Below, piece by piece: positions 33,701 through 42,392 of a stretch of DNA of 64,000 nucleotides. Both the position numbers and the translations under genes were made by a program. The notes under the pieces are model-generated. The model was not told the origin of the DNA and made no database searches. It was given only the letters and a program-made list of their open reading frames with translations. The stretch's first letter is position 1; each line of letters opens with the position of its first letter. The stretch comes from Motiliproteus sediminis. GTDB taxonomy: Bacteria; Pseudomonadota; Gammaproteobacteria; Pseudomonadales; Balneatricaceae. Where the stretch lies: contig NZ_JAERQK010000003.1 of the NCBI RefSeq assembly GCF_017912535.1, positions 1 through 64,000 of the forward strand, given 5' to 3'.

Positions 33701-35148
33701 ACTTCCAGTGCCTGCTGAGCCTTCTTCAGATCAACCTGGGTTTCCCACCAGGGGTAGGGAAAAGGGCTGCCGGTGGTCCATAGCGACAGGCCGGTGAGCT
33801 GGGTATAGCGCTCCTGCCAGGGGTTAGGGGTGCCCACCAGGGAGCTGAGTTCGAGCTCAAGGGCCAGTTGGTCCGGGGACTTGCCGGCTGCGTGCTCTGC
33901 GGGCACGCGGTAGGGTGGGCGCGGCGCCAGGTCGGCGTGCACCAGCAACTGGCTGGCAACGTAGGCGCGCCCGCGCTTGAACAGGGTTTCGTAGCCGCGA
34001 ATATACTTGAGGTTATTTTCCACCAGCTTGATCAGGGTGTTTACCCGCTCCAGTTCCTGCACCAGGGTGCGGGTTGCGGGACTGAAGTGGAGCAACGCTG
34101 TGGCGTTGTCGCCGCTGTGGCGCTGATTCAGTTGGCGCTCGAAGTTGGGGTCGTTGATCTTGCTGCCGGCATCCTGCTGGTATTCCAACTGCTTGGTCAG
34201 GGCGTCGATCCAGATGCCGCTGATCTCGGCGGCCTGGGCACTGGCGCCCTTGGCGTAGAGAAACTGCAACAGCCAGCTCTGGTGCAGCGACAAGGGGCCG
34301 TCGCCGCTGGTATCGACCAGCTCTAGCAGCGCCATGAGTGCTGCGTCGGCATCGCCCTGCTGACGATATAGGCTGGCCTCGGTCATCAACAACTGGCGAT
34401 GCAAGGCAGCATCGACATTGGCAAACAAGCGGGTGTCGATGCGACCGTTGTTCTCGCCCTGGGTGGCCGCCACCCGCGCATCCAGCAGGCTGGCGTAGCC
34501 GCTCAGCTGGCTGCTGGGGGACGGGTCGGAAATGGGCGCTTTGGGGTTGGTTTCTGCCGTCGCTGGCGGAGGCGGCATCAGGGTTTTCAGCAGGGAACGG
34601 GTAGTGTCGTTGTTGCCTAAGGCCAGTTGGCTGAGCGCGCGGTTGTAGCGGATCATCGGCAGCAGTTCGCTGTCGGCGGGCAGGCGATCATACATGACCA
34701 GTGCCTCACGGTGCTGCCCCCGGGCTTGAGCCAGCATGGCGCTGACAATCTGGGCGCGCTCGGCGACCTTGGGGTGCACGGGCGGTGCCAGTTGCGACAG
34801 CGAGTGTTCGGCGTCGCTGAGATCGCGGTTGTAGTAGTGTACCAGCGCCTGATTGAGCCACAGCCGGTTGACCTGATCGAGGGTATAGAGGCTTTCCACT
34901 TCTGCCGGCAGACGCAATACCCGGCCGTCTTCAGTGACGTTGGAGTGGGAAGCCAGCAGTCCGGGTATCAACTCTTTGGGGTATTTCTCCTTATCCTGTT
35001 GCCAGCGCGAGAGAAACTTGTAGCGTTCGGGCCACAGCAGCAGGTGACGGGCTTCCTCCTGACTGATGTGGTCGGCCAGCAGCGGCGGTGCCGCGGCGAT
35101 CAGCAAACCCAGGGTCAGCAGTGCGGTGACGCGGCCAGCCACTACCAT
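30718..35148 (-). CDS. Giant exported TPR protein (1,476 residues)
   Basis: A signal peptide (TALLTLGLLIAAAPPLLA) puts it in the periplasm. The remainder is almost entirely alpha-helical TPR-like repeats, clearest at about 660-760 (ILYQLARAYDLAGDARRSLDALLRLQ type units), 790-900 and 960-1400, with helical coiled parts near 480-530. There is no enzyme motif. Such a long solenoid could span much of the periplasm. It overlaps the upstream small gene by 7 nt and the downstream TPR lipoprotein by 20 nt. Architecture and neighbours recall GltD/AglT-type TPR proteins of the gliding machinery in Myxococcus; that is inference from layout, not alignment. Confidence 0.9.
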   Translation of the reverse strand: MVVAGRVTALLTLGLLIAAAPPLLADHISQEEARHLLLWPERYKFLSRWQQDKEKYPKELIPGLLASHSNVTEDGRVLRLPAEVESLYTLDQVNRLWLNQALVHYYNRDLSDAEHSLSQLAPPVHPKVAERAQIVSAMLAQARGQHREALVMYDRLPADSELLPMIRYNRALSQLALGNNDTTRSLLKTLMPPPPATAETNPKAPISDPSPSSQLSGYASLLDARVAATQGENNGRIDTRLFANVDAALHRQLLMTEASLYRQQGDADAALMALLELVDTSGDGPLSLHQSWLLQFLYAKGASAQAAEISGIWIDALTKQLEYQQDAGSKINDPNFERQLNQRHSGDNATALLHFSPATRTLVQELERVNTLIKLVENNLKYIRGYETLFKRGRAYVASQLLVHADLAPRPPYRVPAEHAAGKSPDQLALELELSSLVGTPNPWQERYTQLTGLSLWTTGSPFPYPWWETQVDLKKAQQALEVHINSRRALVETLNTEATQQRADSLRQLEPRARKMLKELNRNRVKLSKALAQSLKDEPARMVLKAEQALLWLTSKSIPQLQYFSGTADQNHYVLVREDGQRRLENRPREPVLPDLSALHRALRLLQERGLNRSVSEQAQRHLADLTLMLAESAQIEGWKATDPSISFARAIELYEPLLDRGDDVEQKDQILYQLARAYDLAGDARRSLDALLRLQRDYPGNPFGQEIGFRIGELQFTLGDYDLAAEQYQRLLDDPDASDYQDRALYKLAWSDFKLGNHSKALVSFFPLVDKYWDQRQGDDGSKRRLLADVLRVIAMTFAYQQGVDTVRDYFARVGERPYEERVYADLGQYYERKRRYSDAAGSFSALVERYPDGDNTPYYQSRVVAAYSDGGFPQQAWPAREAFVARFGTSSSYWQNADDNRRSYVREFLPAYLQDLAQRDHAKAQQAKEKSEAAFNYGLALGWYDQFIEAMPGDPKLPQMYFLKAEALTELGQTEAAARAYELAAYSEGDFDKRHEAGYAALLAYQALYQGARNEEQQRRWLDTSITQSRRFVSTYPNAPQAAQIATKLAEDYLLSQDNDAALEVASILLEQNRSLKPDLRLRLWRVSAHANFELQRYAAAERAYLQALALNVAPEERLVFRTRTAEAIYKQGEYARDQLKDNVAAINHFLRVGHVVNDAKVRPTAEFDAATLLLTEQRWPEAIQVLEQFRTAYVGNPLQETVPDKLVVAYEQTGQWAKASFYLDQIFQREGPSALGREALWRAAELEQKAGNPRAAAAIYERFIASFPAPLEEAMDAREILVEIADATGNSRAAERWLDEMVTTVAAAPEVSERSLLLASRASLRLGRSKVSQFERVKLTLPLDKSLTRKQTLMEEAAGYLNRTIEFGLAEPSTFATVMLGDLYRNLSKDLMASERPRELDELALEQYEILLEEQALPFEDQAIEFYELNLKWIAEGIYTPGIATALERLRGIMPARYDKPERVPTYVESID

Positions 35149-35645
35149 TGCTCAAACACCAGGTTGGCACCCTGAACCCGCATGTGCAGCTGGATCGGCA
35201 TGGCGGCCTTTTCGATCTGCACCTCGCCTTCCAGGTAGGGGCCGTGTCGAAAGCCGATTCCGTAGAGGCGTGCTTTGAGGGTATGGGAGCCGGCAGGCAG
35301 CAGGGTGGCGTAGATCCGCTGATGCGCTCCCGCCATCAGTTTTTCGATATCACCAAAACTGTATTCGAGCTGATCGACCTTGTTGCCGTTCAGCCAGATC
35401 TCCAGCCGCTGCAGTAGCATCTGCGCGCCATACTCCTGATTGAACTGCAGCGTGATCAGGTCGTATTCGGGAAACAGCAGTGATTGTTCGGTGTAGTAAA
35501 AATCGAATAACAAACGGGTGGCTTCGATCTGCAGGGCGCGGCTTTCGGCCACCACCGGATTCTGGCGGGACTCGGCGTTGAGCAGCGGCGCGAGCAGCAG
35601 GGTGGCTGCGACAATGAGAGTCTGTGCGAACGTTTTGCTGCTCAT
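35142..35645 (-). CDS. Exported protein of unknown function, first gene of the TPR unit
   Basis: 167 residues. A signal peptide (TLIVAATLLLAPLLNA) precedes a small domain with predicted beta-strands (LITLQFNQEYGAQMLLQRLEI, YATLLPAGSHTLKARLYGIG, PYLEGEVQIEK, PIQLHMRVQGANLVFEQ) that looks like an immunoglobulin- or carboxypeptidase-regulatory-like sandwich. No known family recognised. The ATG has no clear Shine-Dalgarno. It overlaps the giant TPR gene by 7 nt, so both products are likely made together. Confidence 0.8.
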   Translation of the reverse strand: MSSKTFAQTLIVAATLLLAPLLNAESRQNPVVAESRALQIEATRLLFDFYYTEQSLLFPEYDLITLQFNQEYGAQMLLQRLEIWLNGNKVDQLEYSFGDIEKLMAGAHQRIYATLLPAGSHTLKARLYGIGFRHGPYLEGEVQIEKAAMPIQLHMRVQGANLVFEQW

Positions 35646-35720
35646 GAGGGGCGCTGGCCGATTCAGCGTGGGTCCTTGGTCCTAAACGGTCACCGAATTT
35701 AACATGTCTGCTCGGTAGTG

Positions 35721-35743
35721 ACTATCGACCAAGGGCCGATAGT
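35721..35743 (-). other. Hairpin between nth and the TPR unit
   Basis: A 7-bp inverted repeat (ACTATCG and CGATAGT) with a 9-nt loop, 5 nt beyond the nth stop on the minus strand. There is no T run, so it may be an mRNA-stabilising or pausing structure rather than a full terminator. Confidence 0.45.
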
Positions 35744-35747
35744 GGAC

Positions 35748-36383
35748 TCAGCCTTCGCTCTTGTCCTTGAATTCACAGAGATCTTCGATCAGGCAGGAGC
35801 CGCAGCGTGGCTTGCGGGCGGTACAGGTATAGCGCCCGAGAAGAATCAGCCAATGGTGCGCGTCGAGCAGGAACTCACGCGGAACGAAACGCAGTAGTTT
35901 TTTCTCAACCTCGAGTACGTTCTTGCCCGGCGCGATACGAGTGCGATTGGCGACCCGGAATATATGCGTGTCCACCGCCATGGTGGGTTGGCGAAAGGCG
36001 GTATTGAGAACCACGTTGGCGGTCTTGCGGCCGACGCCCGGGAGTGCTTCCAGCGCTTCGCGATCAGCGGGTACCTCGCCGCCGTGCAGATCGACCAATT
36101 GGTGGCAGGTTTTGATCACGTTCTCGGCTTTGGCGTTGAACAGGCCGATGGTCTTGATGTACTGCTTGAGGCCCTCAACACCGAGGGCCGCAATGGTTTG
36201 TGGCGTGTTGGCAACGGGAAACAGCTTGGCAGTGGCCTTGTTGACCCCGACGTCGGTGGCCTGGGCCGACAGAATCACAGCAATCAGCAACTCGAACGCG
36301 GAGCTGTAATTGAGCTCGGTGGTGGGGTGGGGATTGTCGTCCCTGAGGCGGGTGAAAATCTCCAGACGTTTGGCTGCGTTCAT
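35748..36383 (-). CDS. nth: Endonuclease III
   Basis: Removes oxidised pyrimidines from DNA and nicks the abasic site (base excision repair). 211 residues, normal length. The helix-hairpin-helix LPGVGRKTANVVL carries the catalytic Lys, the catalytic Asp is in VDTHIFRV, and the C-terminal [4Fe-4S] loop has Cys spaced C-x6-C-x2-C-x5-C (CTARKPRCGSCLIEDLC). It is the last gene after rnfE, the conserved order in gammaproteobacteria. Confidence 0.98.
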   Translation of the reverse strand: MNAAKRLEIFTRLRDDNPHPTTELNYSSAFELLIAVILSAQATDVGVNKATAKLFPVANTPQTIAALGVEGLKQYIKTIGLFNAKAENVIKTCHQLVDLHGGEVPADREALEALPGVGRKTANVVLNTAFRQPTMAVDTHIFRVANRTRIAPGKNVLEVEKKLLRFVPREFLLDAHHWLILLGRYTCTARKPRCGSCLIEDLCEFKDKSEG

Positions 36384-36401
36384 ACCGCTATGCTCCCGGA
36401 T

Positions 36402-37103
36402 CTAGCCGGTCACCCGGACCCGTTTGCTGCCGCCATCTTCAACCGGCTGCGGCTGGCGCTCGGTACGCGCCTTGCGCCGGGCATCAATGATATTTTTGAC
36501 CGCGATGATCAGGCCCATGCCGACAAATGCACCGGGGGGGAGAACTGCAAACAGAAAGCCGGGGTAATCGCTGAACAGGGTGAGCTTCCAGCCGGCGGCT
36601 TCAGGGCCGAACAGCAGCTGCATATCGCTGAACAGGGTTCCCTGGCCGAGCAGTTCGCGCAGTCCGCCCAGCAGTACCAGTACCACCGAAAAGCCGACGC
36701 CCATCATCAATCCATCCAGCACCGCGGGCATTACCGGATTCTTACGCGCAAAGGCATCGGCACGGCCGAGGATGGCACAGTTGGTGACGATCAGCGGAAT
36801 AAATATCCCGAGGATCTGGTACAGGTCGTAGGTGAGGGATTGCATCAACAGCTCAACGCAGGTGACGTAAGAGGCGATGATCATCACAAACGCCGGCAGG
36901 CGAACGGCGTCGGGAACCAGATTGCGAATCAGCGACACCGCCAGATTGGATCCCACCAATACCAGGGTGGTGGCGAGTCCCAGGCCGATGGCGTTAACCA
37001 CCGAGCCGGTTACTGCCAGCAGCGGGCAGAGCCCCAGTAACTGCACCAGTGCCGGGTTGTTGTGCCACAGGCCGTCCAGGGTGATCTTGCGGTAATCAGC
37101 CAT
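36402..37103 (-). CDS. rnfE: Rnf complex subunit E
   Basis: 233 residues, about six membrane segments, integral subunit of the ion-translocating ferredoxin:NAD oxidoreductase (called Rsx in E. coli). It shares with RnfA the segments [17 protein letters not shown] and [17 protein letters not shown], which hold the Cys residues of the intramembrane iron-sulfur site in the NqrD/E-like pair. Start: ATG 37103 (MADYRK), which overlaps the end of rnfG by 8 nt; a longer frame upstream is not supported. Confidence 0.96.
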   Translation of the reverse strand: MADYRKITLDGLWHNNPALVQLLGLCPLLAVTGSVVNAIGLGLATTLVLVGSNLAVSLIRNLVPDAVRLPAFVMIIASYVTCVELLMQSLTYDLYQILGIFIPLIVTNCAILGRADAFARKNPVMPAVLDGLMMGVGFSVVLVLLGGLRELLGQGTLFSDMQLLFGPEAAGWKLTLFSDYPGFLFAVLPPGAFVGMGLIIAVKNIIDARRKARTERQPQPVEDGGSKRVRVTG

Positions 37104-37740
37104 TACGGTGTACCTCCCAGGGGGACCCTTCAAGCAGGTGGGCGCGATTGTCGCGGAATAGCTGCAGTGCCCGTTTGACGCCACCGACCACCGCGCGCGG
37201 GGTGATGGTGGCGCCGGTAAACTGGTCGAACCGGCCGCCGTCCTTTTTCACTGCGAAGCCCGGATCATCGTCACTCTGCAGGCGCTCACCGTTGAACCCG
37301 AGCACCCAGGGAGACTTTTTCAGATCAACTTTGTCGCCCAGCCCCGGGGTTTCCTGATGGCGCAGGATTCTCACCCCGGCCAGGGTGCCATCAGCCTCGA
37401 TCCCCACGATCAGCTCAATGCTACCGGTGTAGCCGTCGGCAGCGATCACCGGCACGATAACGCCGATGACCTGATCATCCTTGCGGGCCAGGTGGATCGC
37501 CAGCGGGCCCTCGGAACCTACTTGCTGGGCGCGGGGCAGGGTGACGGTGTCGTGCAGCAGGTCGTTGTCGATCCGCTCTGCCGGGATGATCTCGTAGAGT
37601 GCGCGCGCGGCGGCTTCCTCGCGGTTAGCGGCGATGCTGTCGCGGGTCATCACTTGAGTCACGGCAATGGCGCCGGCTGTGATCAGTGCGAACAGTGACA
37701 AGCCCAGGCTGTTAGTGCGAATGGCGCTGACGAGGCTCAT
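37096..37740 (-). CDS. rnfG: Rnf complex subunit G (covalent FMN)
   Basis: 214 residues. One N-terminal membrane segment ([18 protein letters not shown]) anchors a periplasmic FMN-binding domain. The flavinylation motif is [11 protein letters not shown] (about residues 175-185), where the second Thr of TGAT receives FMN from ApbE. It passes electrons within the Rnf complex. It overlaps rnfD by 4 nt (ATGA). Confidence 0.96.
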   Translation of the reverse strand: MSLVSAIRTNSLGLSLFALITAGAIAVTQVMTRDSIAANREEAAARALYEIIPAERIDNDLLHDTVTLPRAQQVGSEGPLAIHLARKDDQVIGVIVPVIAADGYTGSIELIVGIEADGTLAGVRILRHQETPGLGDKVDLKKSPWVLGFNGERLQSDDDPGFAVKKDGGRFDQFTGATITPRAVVGGVKRALQLFRDNRAHLLEGSPWEVHRNG

Positions 37741-38771
37741 CGCTTGATCCCCTTCTGCGGCTGTTTATGGCCGTAGGTTCGCGGACGGGTGTAGTAATCC
37801 AGAAAAGGTGCCGCCAGGTTCATCAACAGCACCGAGAATGCCACCGCATCGGGATAGTTGCCCCAAGTGCGAATAATATAGATCAGCAGGCCAATGCTGG
37901 CACCAAACACCAGTTTGCCCTTGTTACTGGTGGCTGCGGTGACCGGGTCGGTGGCAATAAAAAACGCGCCCAGCATGATCGCCCCGGTGCTGAGATGAAA
38001 CAGCGGTGAGCCGTGATTGCTGGGGTCAGCGCCATAGAAGAAGCCGGATACCATAAACAGGGTGAACAGCAGCGCGCCGGGAATATGCCAGGTGATAATG
38101 CGACGTAGCAGCAGGTAGATGCCGCCAAGCAGGAACGCGAGATTGACCGCTTGCCACGCATGCAGCCCGGCCAGCAGTTGGGCTGATTGAGCCCACAACT
38201 CATCGGCGGTCAGCGCACCCTTGTGTTTGAAGGTTTCCAGCGGTGTGGCCATGGTGACCGCGTCGGGCAATCCCTGCCCGGCAAAGATGACCGCCAGCGC
38301 ATCGACAAAGCTTAACTGGGCGCCGGTGACCTCCTGTGGCCCTGCCCAGCGGGTCATCTCCACCGGAAAAGAGATCAGCAACAGGGCGTAACCGATCATG
38401 GCCGGATTAAACGGGTTCTGCCCCAGTCCCCCGTACAGTTGCTTGGCGATGACGATGGCGACAAAAACGCCCACGGTGGTGGTCCACCAGGGCAGGTAAG
38501 GTGGTAGTGCCAGAGCCAGCAGCAGGCCTGTCAGTGCGGCGCTGAAATCGCCCAGGTAAAAGCCGAGCGGGCGCCGTCGCAGCTTGAGTATGACGGCTTC
38601 AAACAGCAGTGCCAGGGTTACCGCAAACACTGCGTTAATCAGCGGCCCCCAGCCAAAATACCACACCAGTGTGGCCAGGCCGGGCAGGGCGGCAGCAATC
38701 ACCTGCTTCATCACGTCGCCGGTTTTGCCGGGGCGATGGACGTGGGGTGAACTGAGTCGCATTAGCGCCAT
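37737..38771 (-). CDS. rnfD: Rnf complex subunit D (covalent FMN)
   Basis: 344 residues with about nine membrane segments. A second covalent FMN site is expected at the Thr in DAVTMATPLETF (about residue 185). Further conserved parts: GGLGQNPFNPAMIGYALLLISFP and GNYPDAVAFSVLLMNL. It forms the membrane ion pathway with RnfA and RnfE. The start is 3 nt past the rnfC stop; an ATG three codons inside is also possible. Confidence 0.96.
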   Translation of the reverse strand: MALMRLSSPHVHRPGKTGDVMKQVIAAALPGLATLVWYFGWGPLINAVFAVTLALLFEAVILKLRRRPLGFYLGDFSAALTGLLLALALPPYLPWWTTTVGVFVAIVIAKQLYGGLGQNPFNPAMIGYALLLISFPVEMTRWAGPQEVTGAQLSFVDALAVIFAGQGLPDAVTMATPLETFKHKGALTADELWAQSAQLLAGLHAWQAVNLAFLLGGIYLLLRRIITWHIPGALLFTLFMVSGFFYGADPSNHGSPLFHLSTGAIMLGAFFIATDPVTAATSNKGKLVFGASIGLLIYIIRTWGNYPDAVAFSVLLMNLAAPFLDYYTRPRTYGHKQPQKGIKR

Positions 38772-38773
38772 GT

Positions 38774-41077
38774 TCAGGGTGACTCCGTGGCTTGTTGGGC
38801 CGCTTCGAGGGCGGCATCGGCGGCGGCGGCTTGTTGTTGCAGCTGTGCCAGTTCGGCGCGCAGGTCATCGTTATCGCCGGCTTCATCAAGCGCTTTCTGC
38901 GCTTTCTTCACTTTGGTGCGGGCGATAGCCACGGCGCTCTTCAGTGCTTTCAGATCCGGCCCCGTGTGTGGCGGTTGTTGCGCTTGCGCGGCCGCCAGAG
39001 CTTGCTCTGCGCTGGCCAGTTGCGGTTCCAGCTCGGTGACCTGCTGCGCCAGTTCAGCGCTGCTGTCTCCGGCCTCAATCGCTTTGCGCGCTTTCTTTAG
39101 TTTGGTGCGCAGGATCGCCGCGTTTGACTTCAGTTGCTTCAGGTCGGCGGTGGCTGCCGCGGTTGCCTCCGCCGGCGCGGCCGGCCGGGCGCTCTGTTCC
39201 GCCGCGGCGAGGGCGTGTTGGGCCGCATCGGCCTTGCTGCGCAGTGTCGCCAGTGAGCTACGCAGCTTCTCGGCGCTGGGCAGAGCTTTGGCTTCGGCGT
39301 CGGCGAGCGCCTTCTCGGTCTTGGTGACCTTGGTGCGAGCGGTGGCCGCCGCCAGTTTGAGTTCCTTGATGTCCGGAGTTTTGGCGGGTGCTGTGCTTTC
39401 CGCCGCTTTCAGGGCCGCCTCGCTGGCGGCCACCTTTTGCTGCTGGGCGCTCACCTCCGCCTCCAGTGCGGCCAGATCGGATTCGCCGCTGTCACGCGCG
39501 ATTTGCAGTGCCTTCTCCGCTTTTTTGAGCTTGGTGCGCGCCACGGCTGCAGCGGTTTTAGCCGCTTTCAGCGCCGCCTCGGGATCGGCTTTGGGGGCTG
39601 AGGTTACCGCGTCGTCTTTCTTGGCCGCCTGTGCCTTGGCCGCGGCTTCGGCACGGGCCTTGCGGCGTGCCTCTTTCTCGGTTTTTTCCCGCTCCAGACG
39701 TTCGTTACGGGCTTCGAAGCGGATGCGCGCCTGCTCCGCCTTGCGCTGCTCTGCCTGTTCGCGCCGGATCTCGCCCTTGGCGTGGCGATAGTACTGCACC
39801 AGCGGAATATTGCTGGGGCAGACATAGGAGCAGGCTCCGCATTCGATGCAGTCGAGCAGATTGAAATTGAGGGCTTTGTCGTACTCGCGCCCCTTGGCGA
39901 ACCAGTGCAGTTGCTGGGGTAGTAACTCGGCGGGACAGACCTGTTCGCAGGCGCCGCAGCGGATACAGTTCTGAGCCGGCGGCGCGGGTGGGAACTCATC
40001 GGCCGCGCCGGCGATGATGCAGTTGCTGGTTTTGATCAGCGGCACATTGGCGTTGCCGAGGGCATAGCCCATCATCGGTCCGCCCATCACCAGGCGGGTG
40101 AGGCGGTTCGGGTCGACCCCAGCGTGGGCCAGCAGGTCGCTGATGGGGGTACCGATCAGTACCTCACGGTTACCGGGACGGGAGGCGGCCTCACCGGTAA
40201 TGGTAGTAATGCGCGAGATCAGCGGCTTGCCGAAATGGACCGCATTGTAGACCGCCGCCAGGGTGCCGACGTTCTGCACCACGATGCCGATATCTGCGGG
40301 GATCTTGCCGCTGGGTACTTCGACCCCGGTCAGCAGCTTGACCAGTTGGCGCTCGCCGCCGGAGGGGTATTTGGTCGGCACCACCACCACTTCAATGTCG
40401 ATCCGGGAGCGGCGTGCGGCCTCGGTCATTGCGCGGGCCGCTTCCGGTTTATTGTCCTCGATCCCCATCAGCACGTGGGTCGGAGTCAGCAGATGGGCGG
40501 CGATTTCGATGCCGCCGATAATCTCGTCGGCGCGCTCGCGCATCAGCATGTCGTCGGCGGTGATGTAGGGCTCGCACTCGACACCGTTGATAATCAGGGT
40601 GTTGATGATGTGGTCGTCAGACAGGTGCAGCTTGATCTCGGTGGGGAAGCCGGCACCACCCATGCCGGCAATGCCGGCGTGGCGAATGCGCTCTGCCAGT
40701 TCGTGTTTTTCCAGTGACCGGTAGTCGTCGACGCCCTGCAGTTCGATCCAGCGCTCCTCGCCGTCGGGCTCAATCACTACGCAGGGCGCGGTCATCCCGG
40801 AGGGGTGGGGGACGGAATGATCCACCAGATCGACCACGGTGCCGGAGGTCGGCGCGTGCAGGTAAGCGCTGACGAAGCCGGTAGGTTCAGCGATCGGCTG
40901 ACCCTTGAGCACCCGGTCTCCAACCTTGACCAGCGGGCTCGCCGGGGCACCGATATGCTGTTGCAGGGGCAGCACCAGGCGTGACGGCAGCGGCAGCGCT
41001 TCCAGCGGTCGCTGTAGCGATTGCTGTTTGTTCTCGGGCGGATGAATGCCGCCGTGGAAGCTCCAGATCTTGCTCAT
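38774..41077 (-). CDS. rnfC: Rnf complex subunit C with extended Ala/Lys-rich repeat tail
   Basis: 767 residues. The first 440 are the NADH/FMN-binding subunit ([39 protein letters not shown]) with two [4Fe-4S] motifs, [12 protein letters not shown] (about 370) and [12 protein letters not shown] (about 411). After a charged helix come four or more degenerate repeats of about 55-60 residues built on a TKxKKAxKAL core (about 500-767). Such tails occur in gammaproteobacterial RnfC and vary in length; the role is unknown, perhaps docking to membrane or partner. Overlaps rnfB by 4 nt. Confidence 0.97.
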   Translation of the reverse strand: MSKIWSFHGGIHPPENKQQSLQRPLEALPLPSRLVLPLQQHIGAPASPLVKVGDRVLKGQPIAEPTGFVSAYLHAPTSGTVVDLVDHSVPHPSGMTAPCVVIEPDGEERWIELQGVDDYRSLEKHELAERIRHAGIAGMGGAGFPTEIKLHLSDDHIINTLIINGVECEPYITADDMLMRERADEIIGGIEIAAHLLTPTHVLMGIEDNKPEAARAMTEAARRSRIDIEVVVVPTKYPSGGERQLVKLLTGVEVPSGKIPADIGIVVQNVGTLAAVYNAVHFGKPLISRITTITGEAASRPGNREVLIGTPISDLLAHAGVDPNRLTRLVMGGPMMGYALGNANVPLIKTSNCIIAGAADEFPPAPPAQNCIRCGACEQVCPAELLPQQLHWFAKGREYDKALNFNLLDCIECGACSYVCPSNIPLVQYYRHAKGEIRREQAEQRKAEQARIRFEARNERLEREKTEKEARRKARAEAAAKAQAAKKDDAVTSAPKADPEAALKAAKTAAAVARTKLKKAEKALQIARDSGESDLAALEAEVSAQQQKVAASEAALKAAESTAPAKTPDIKELKLAAATARTKVTKTEKALADAEAKALPSAEKLRSSLATLRSKADAAQHALAAAEQSARPAAPAEATAAATADLKQLKSNAAILRTKLKKARKAIEAGDSSAELAQQVTELEPQLASAEQALAAAQAQQPPHTGPDLKALKSAVAIARTKVKKAQKALDEAGDNDDLRAELAQLQQQAAAADAALEAAQQATESP
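38790..39585 (-). repeat. Tandem degenerate repeats in the rnfC tail
   Basis: At least four in-frame copies of a unit coding for [AV]ARTK[LV]KKA[EQ]KAL followed by an acidic-Ala spacer and a QQ/EQALAAA segment. Each copy is about 165-190 nt. Copies differ in sequence but keep the order, which points to old internal duplication. The region gives a 334-codon false frame on the plus strand. Confidence 0.8.
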
Positions 41078-41667
41078 GCGGCACTCCCTGCATTGCCCCG
41101 GCCACGGTCGGTGGCAATGATGTGTTCGCTGGAGCTGGGCGACGGCCAGTTCCAGTTGGCCAGGGTCGGTTCAATCGGCAGCATGTCGATACAGTCCACC
41201 GGGCAAGGTTCCACACAGAGATCGCAACCGGTGCACTCACTGGCGATCACCGTATGCATCTGTTTGGCAGCGCCGAGAATCGCGTCGACGGGGCAGGCCT
41301 GGATGCACTTGGTGCAGCCGATGCACTCCGCTTCGCGGATAAAAGCGACCGTTTTGGGTTGCTCTTGACCGTGCTCGGCGTCCAACGGAATCGCTTCCAC
41401 GTCAAGCAGATCGGCCAAGGCATCGATGGTGCTCTGGCCACCGGGCGGGCATTTGTTAATCGCCTCACCATTGGCGATCGCTTCGGCGTAGGGGCGGCAG
41501 CCCGGGTAGCTGCATTGGCCACACTGGGTCTGTGGCAGCAGCGCATCGATCTGGTCAACGATGGGGTTGCCCTCAACCTTGAACTTGACCGAGGCAAACC
41601 CGAGGATGGCACCGAAAACGAGGGCGATGCAGCCGAGGGCGATGATGGCGATCAGAATGCTTTCCAT
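41074..41667 (-). CDS. rnfB: Rnf complex subunit B
   Basis: 197 residues. One N-terminal membrane segment ([16 protein letters not shown]), then a Cys cluster [17 protein letters not shown] for one [4Fe-4S], then two ferredoxin-type motifs [12 protein letters not shown] and [12 protein letters not shown]. It receives electrons from ferredoxin and feeds them into the Rnf complex. It lies 8 nt after rnfA and overlaps rnfC. Confidence 0.97.
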   Translation of the reverse strand: MESILIAIIALGCIALVFGAILGFASVKFKVEGNPIVDQIDALLPQTQCGQCSYPGCRPYAEAIANGEAINKCPPGGQSTIDALADLLDVEAIPLDAEHGQEQPKTVAFIREAECIGCTKCIQACPVDAILGAAKQMHTVIASECTGCDLCVEPCPVDCIDMLPIEPTLANWNWPSPSSSEHIIATDRGRGNAGSAA

Positions 41668-41674
41668 GAACCCC

Positions 41675-42253
41675 TCAGAACTGCACCAGGCCGGTAAAGC
41701 CGAGGAACGCCAGCGACATCAGACCCGCGGTGACCATGCCGATAGCCGCGCCCTTGAACGGCACCGGCACATCGGCCACGGCGATCCGCTCACGCATGGC
41801 GGAGAACAGCACCAGCGCCAGCGAGAATCCGACCGCTCCGCCAAAGCCATAAAAGATCGATTCCAGAAAGCCGTTCTGTTTTTTGATGTTCAGGAGCGCT
41901 ACGCCAAGCACGGCACAGTTGGTGGTGATCAGCGGCAGAAAGATCCCCAGCACCCGATAGAGCAGTGGGCTGGTTTTCTGTACCACCATCTCGGTGAACT
42001 GCACCACTACCGCGATCACCAGAATAAAACTGATGGTTTTGAGGTATTCCAAGCCCAGCGGTGTCAGCAGGTAGGTGTAGACCAGATAGCTGCAGACCGA
42101 TGACAGAGTCAATACAAAGGTGGTGGCGAGCGACATCCCCATGGCGGTTTCCAGCTTGTTGGAAACGCCCATGAAGGGGCACAGGCCCAGAAACTGGACC
42201 AGGACGAAGTTGTTCACCAGCACGGTGCTGATCAGTATCAGCAGAAGATCCAC
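41675..42253 (-). CDS. rnfA: Rnf complex subunit A
   Basis: 192 residues, six membrane segments, first gene of the rnf operon. Conserved [18 protein letters not shown] and [16 protein letters not shown] mirror the matching segments of RnfE, as expected for this paired, inverted membrane couple. Expression probably starts in the 139-nt region upstream, after the hairpin that follows cysN. Confidence 0.97.
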   Translation of the reverse strand: MDLLLILISTVLVNNFVLVQFLGLCPFMGVSNKLETAMGMSLATTFVLTLSSVCSYLVYTYLLTPLGLEYLKTISFILVIAVVVQFTEMVVQKTSPLLYRVLGIFLPLITTNCAVLGVALLNIKKQNGFLESIFYGFGGAVGFSLALVLFSAMRERIAVADVPVPFKGAAIGMVTAGLMSLAFLGFTGLVQF

Positions 42254-42360
42254 GGTCGGTCCTCGTGGGCGCGTTGCTTGCGGGCAGTGCGCCGTTCGAC
42301 ATCAGCAACCGGATGCTTACGATCACACCCGGAAAAAAGGGCCCATAGTTTAGCCTGAAG

Positions 42361-42386
42361 CGACCGCGCCGTCAGTAGCGCGGTCG
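42361..42386 (-). terminator. Hairpin after cysN
   Basis: A 9-bp GC-rich stem (CGACCGCGC with GCGCGGTCG) and 8-nt loop begins 7 nt past the cysN stop on the minus strand. A run of T residues lies only 25 nt further on, so it may be a weak or factor-assisted terminator separating cysDN from rnf. Confidence 0.45.
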
Positions 42387-42392
42387 GCTCGA

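Noticed and set aside
38787-39791. 334-codon Ala/Ser-rich plus-strand frame
   Set aside because: Antisense of the Ala/Lys-rich repeats of rnfC, open only because of base bias.
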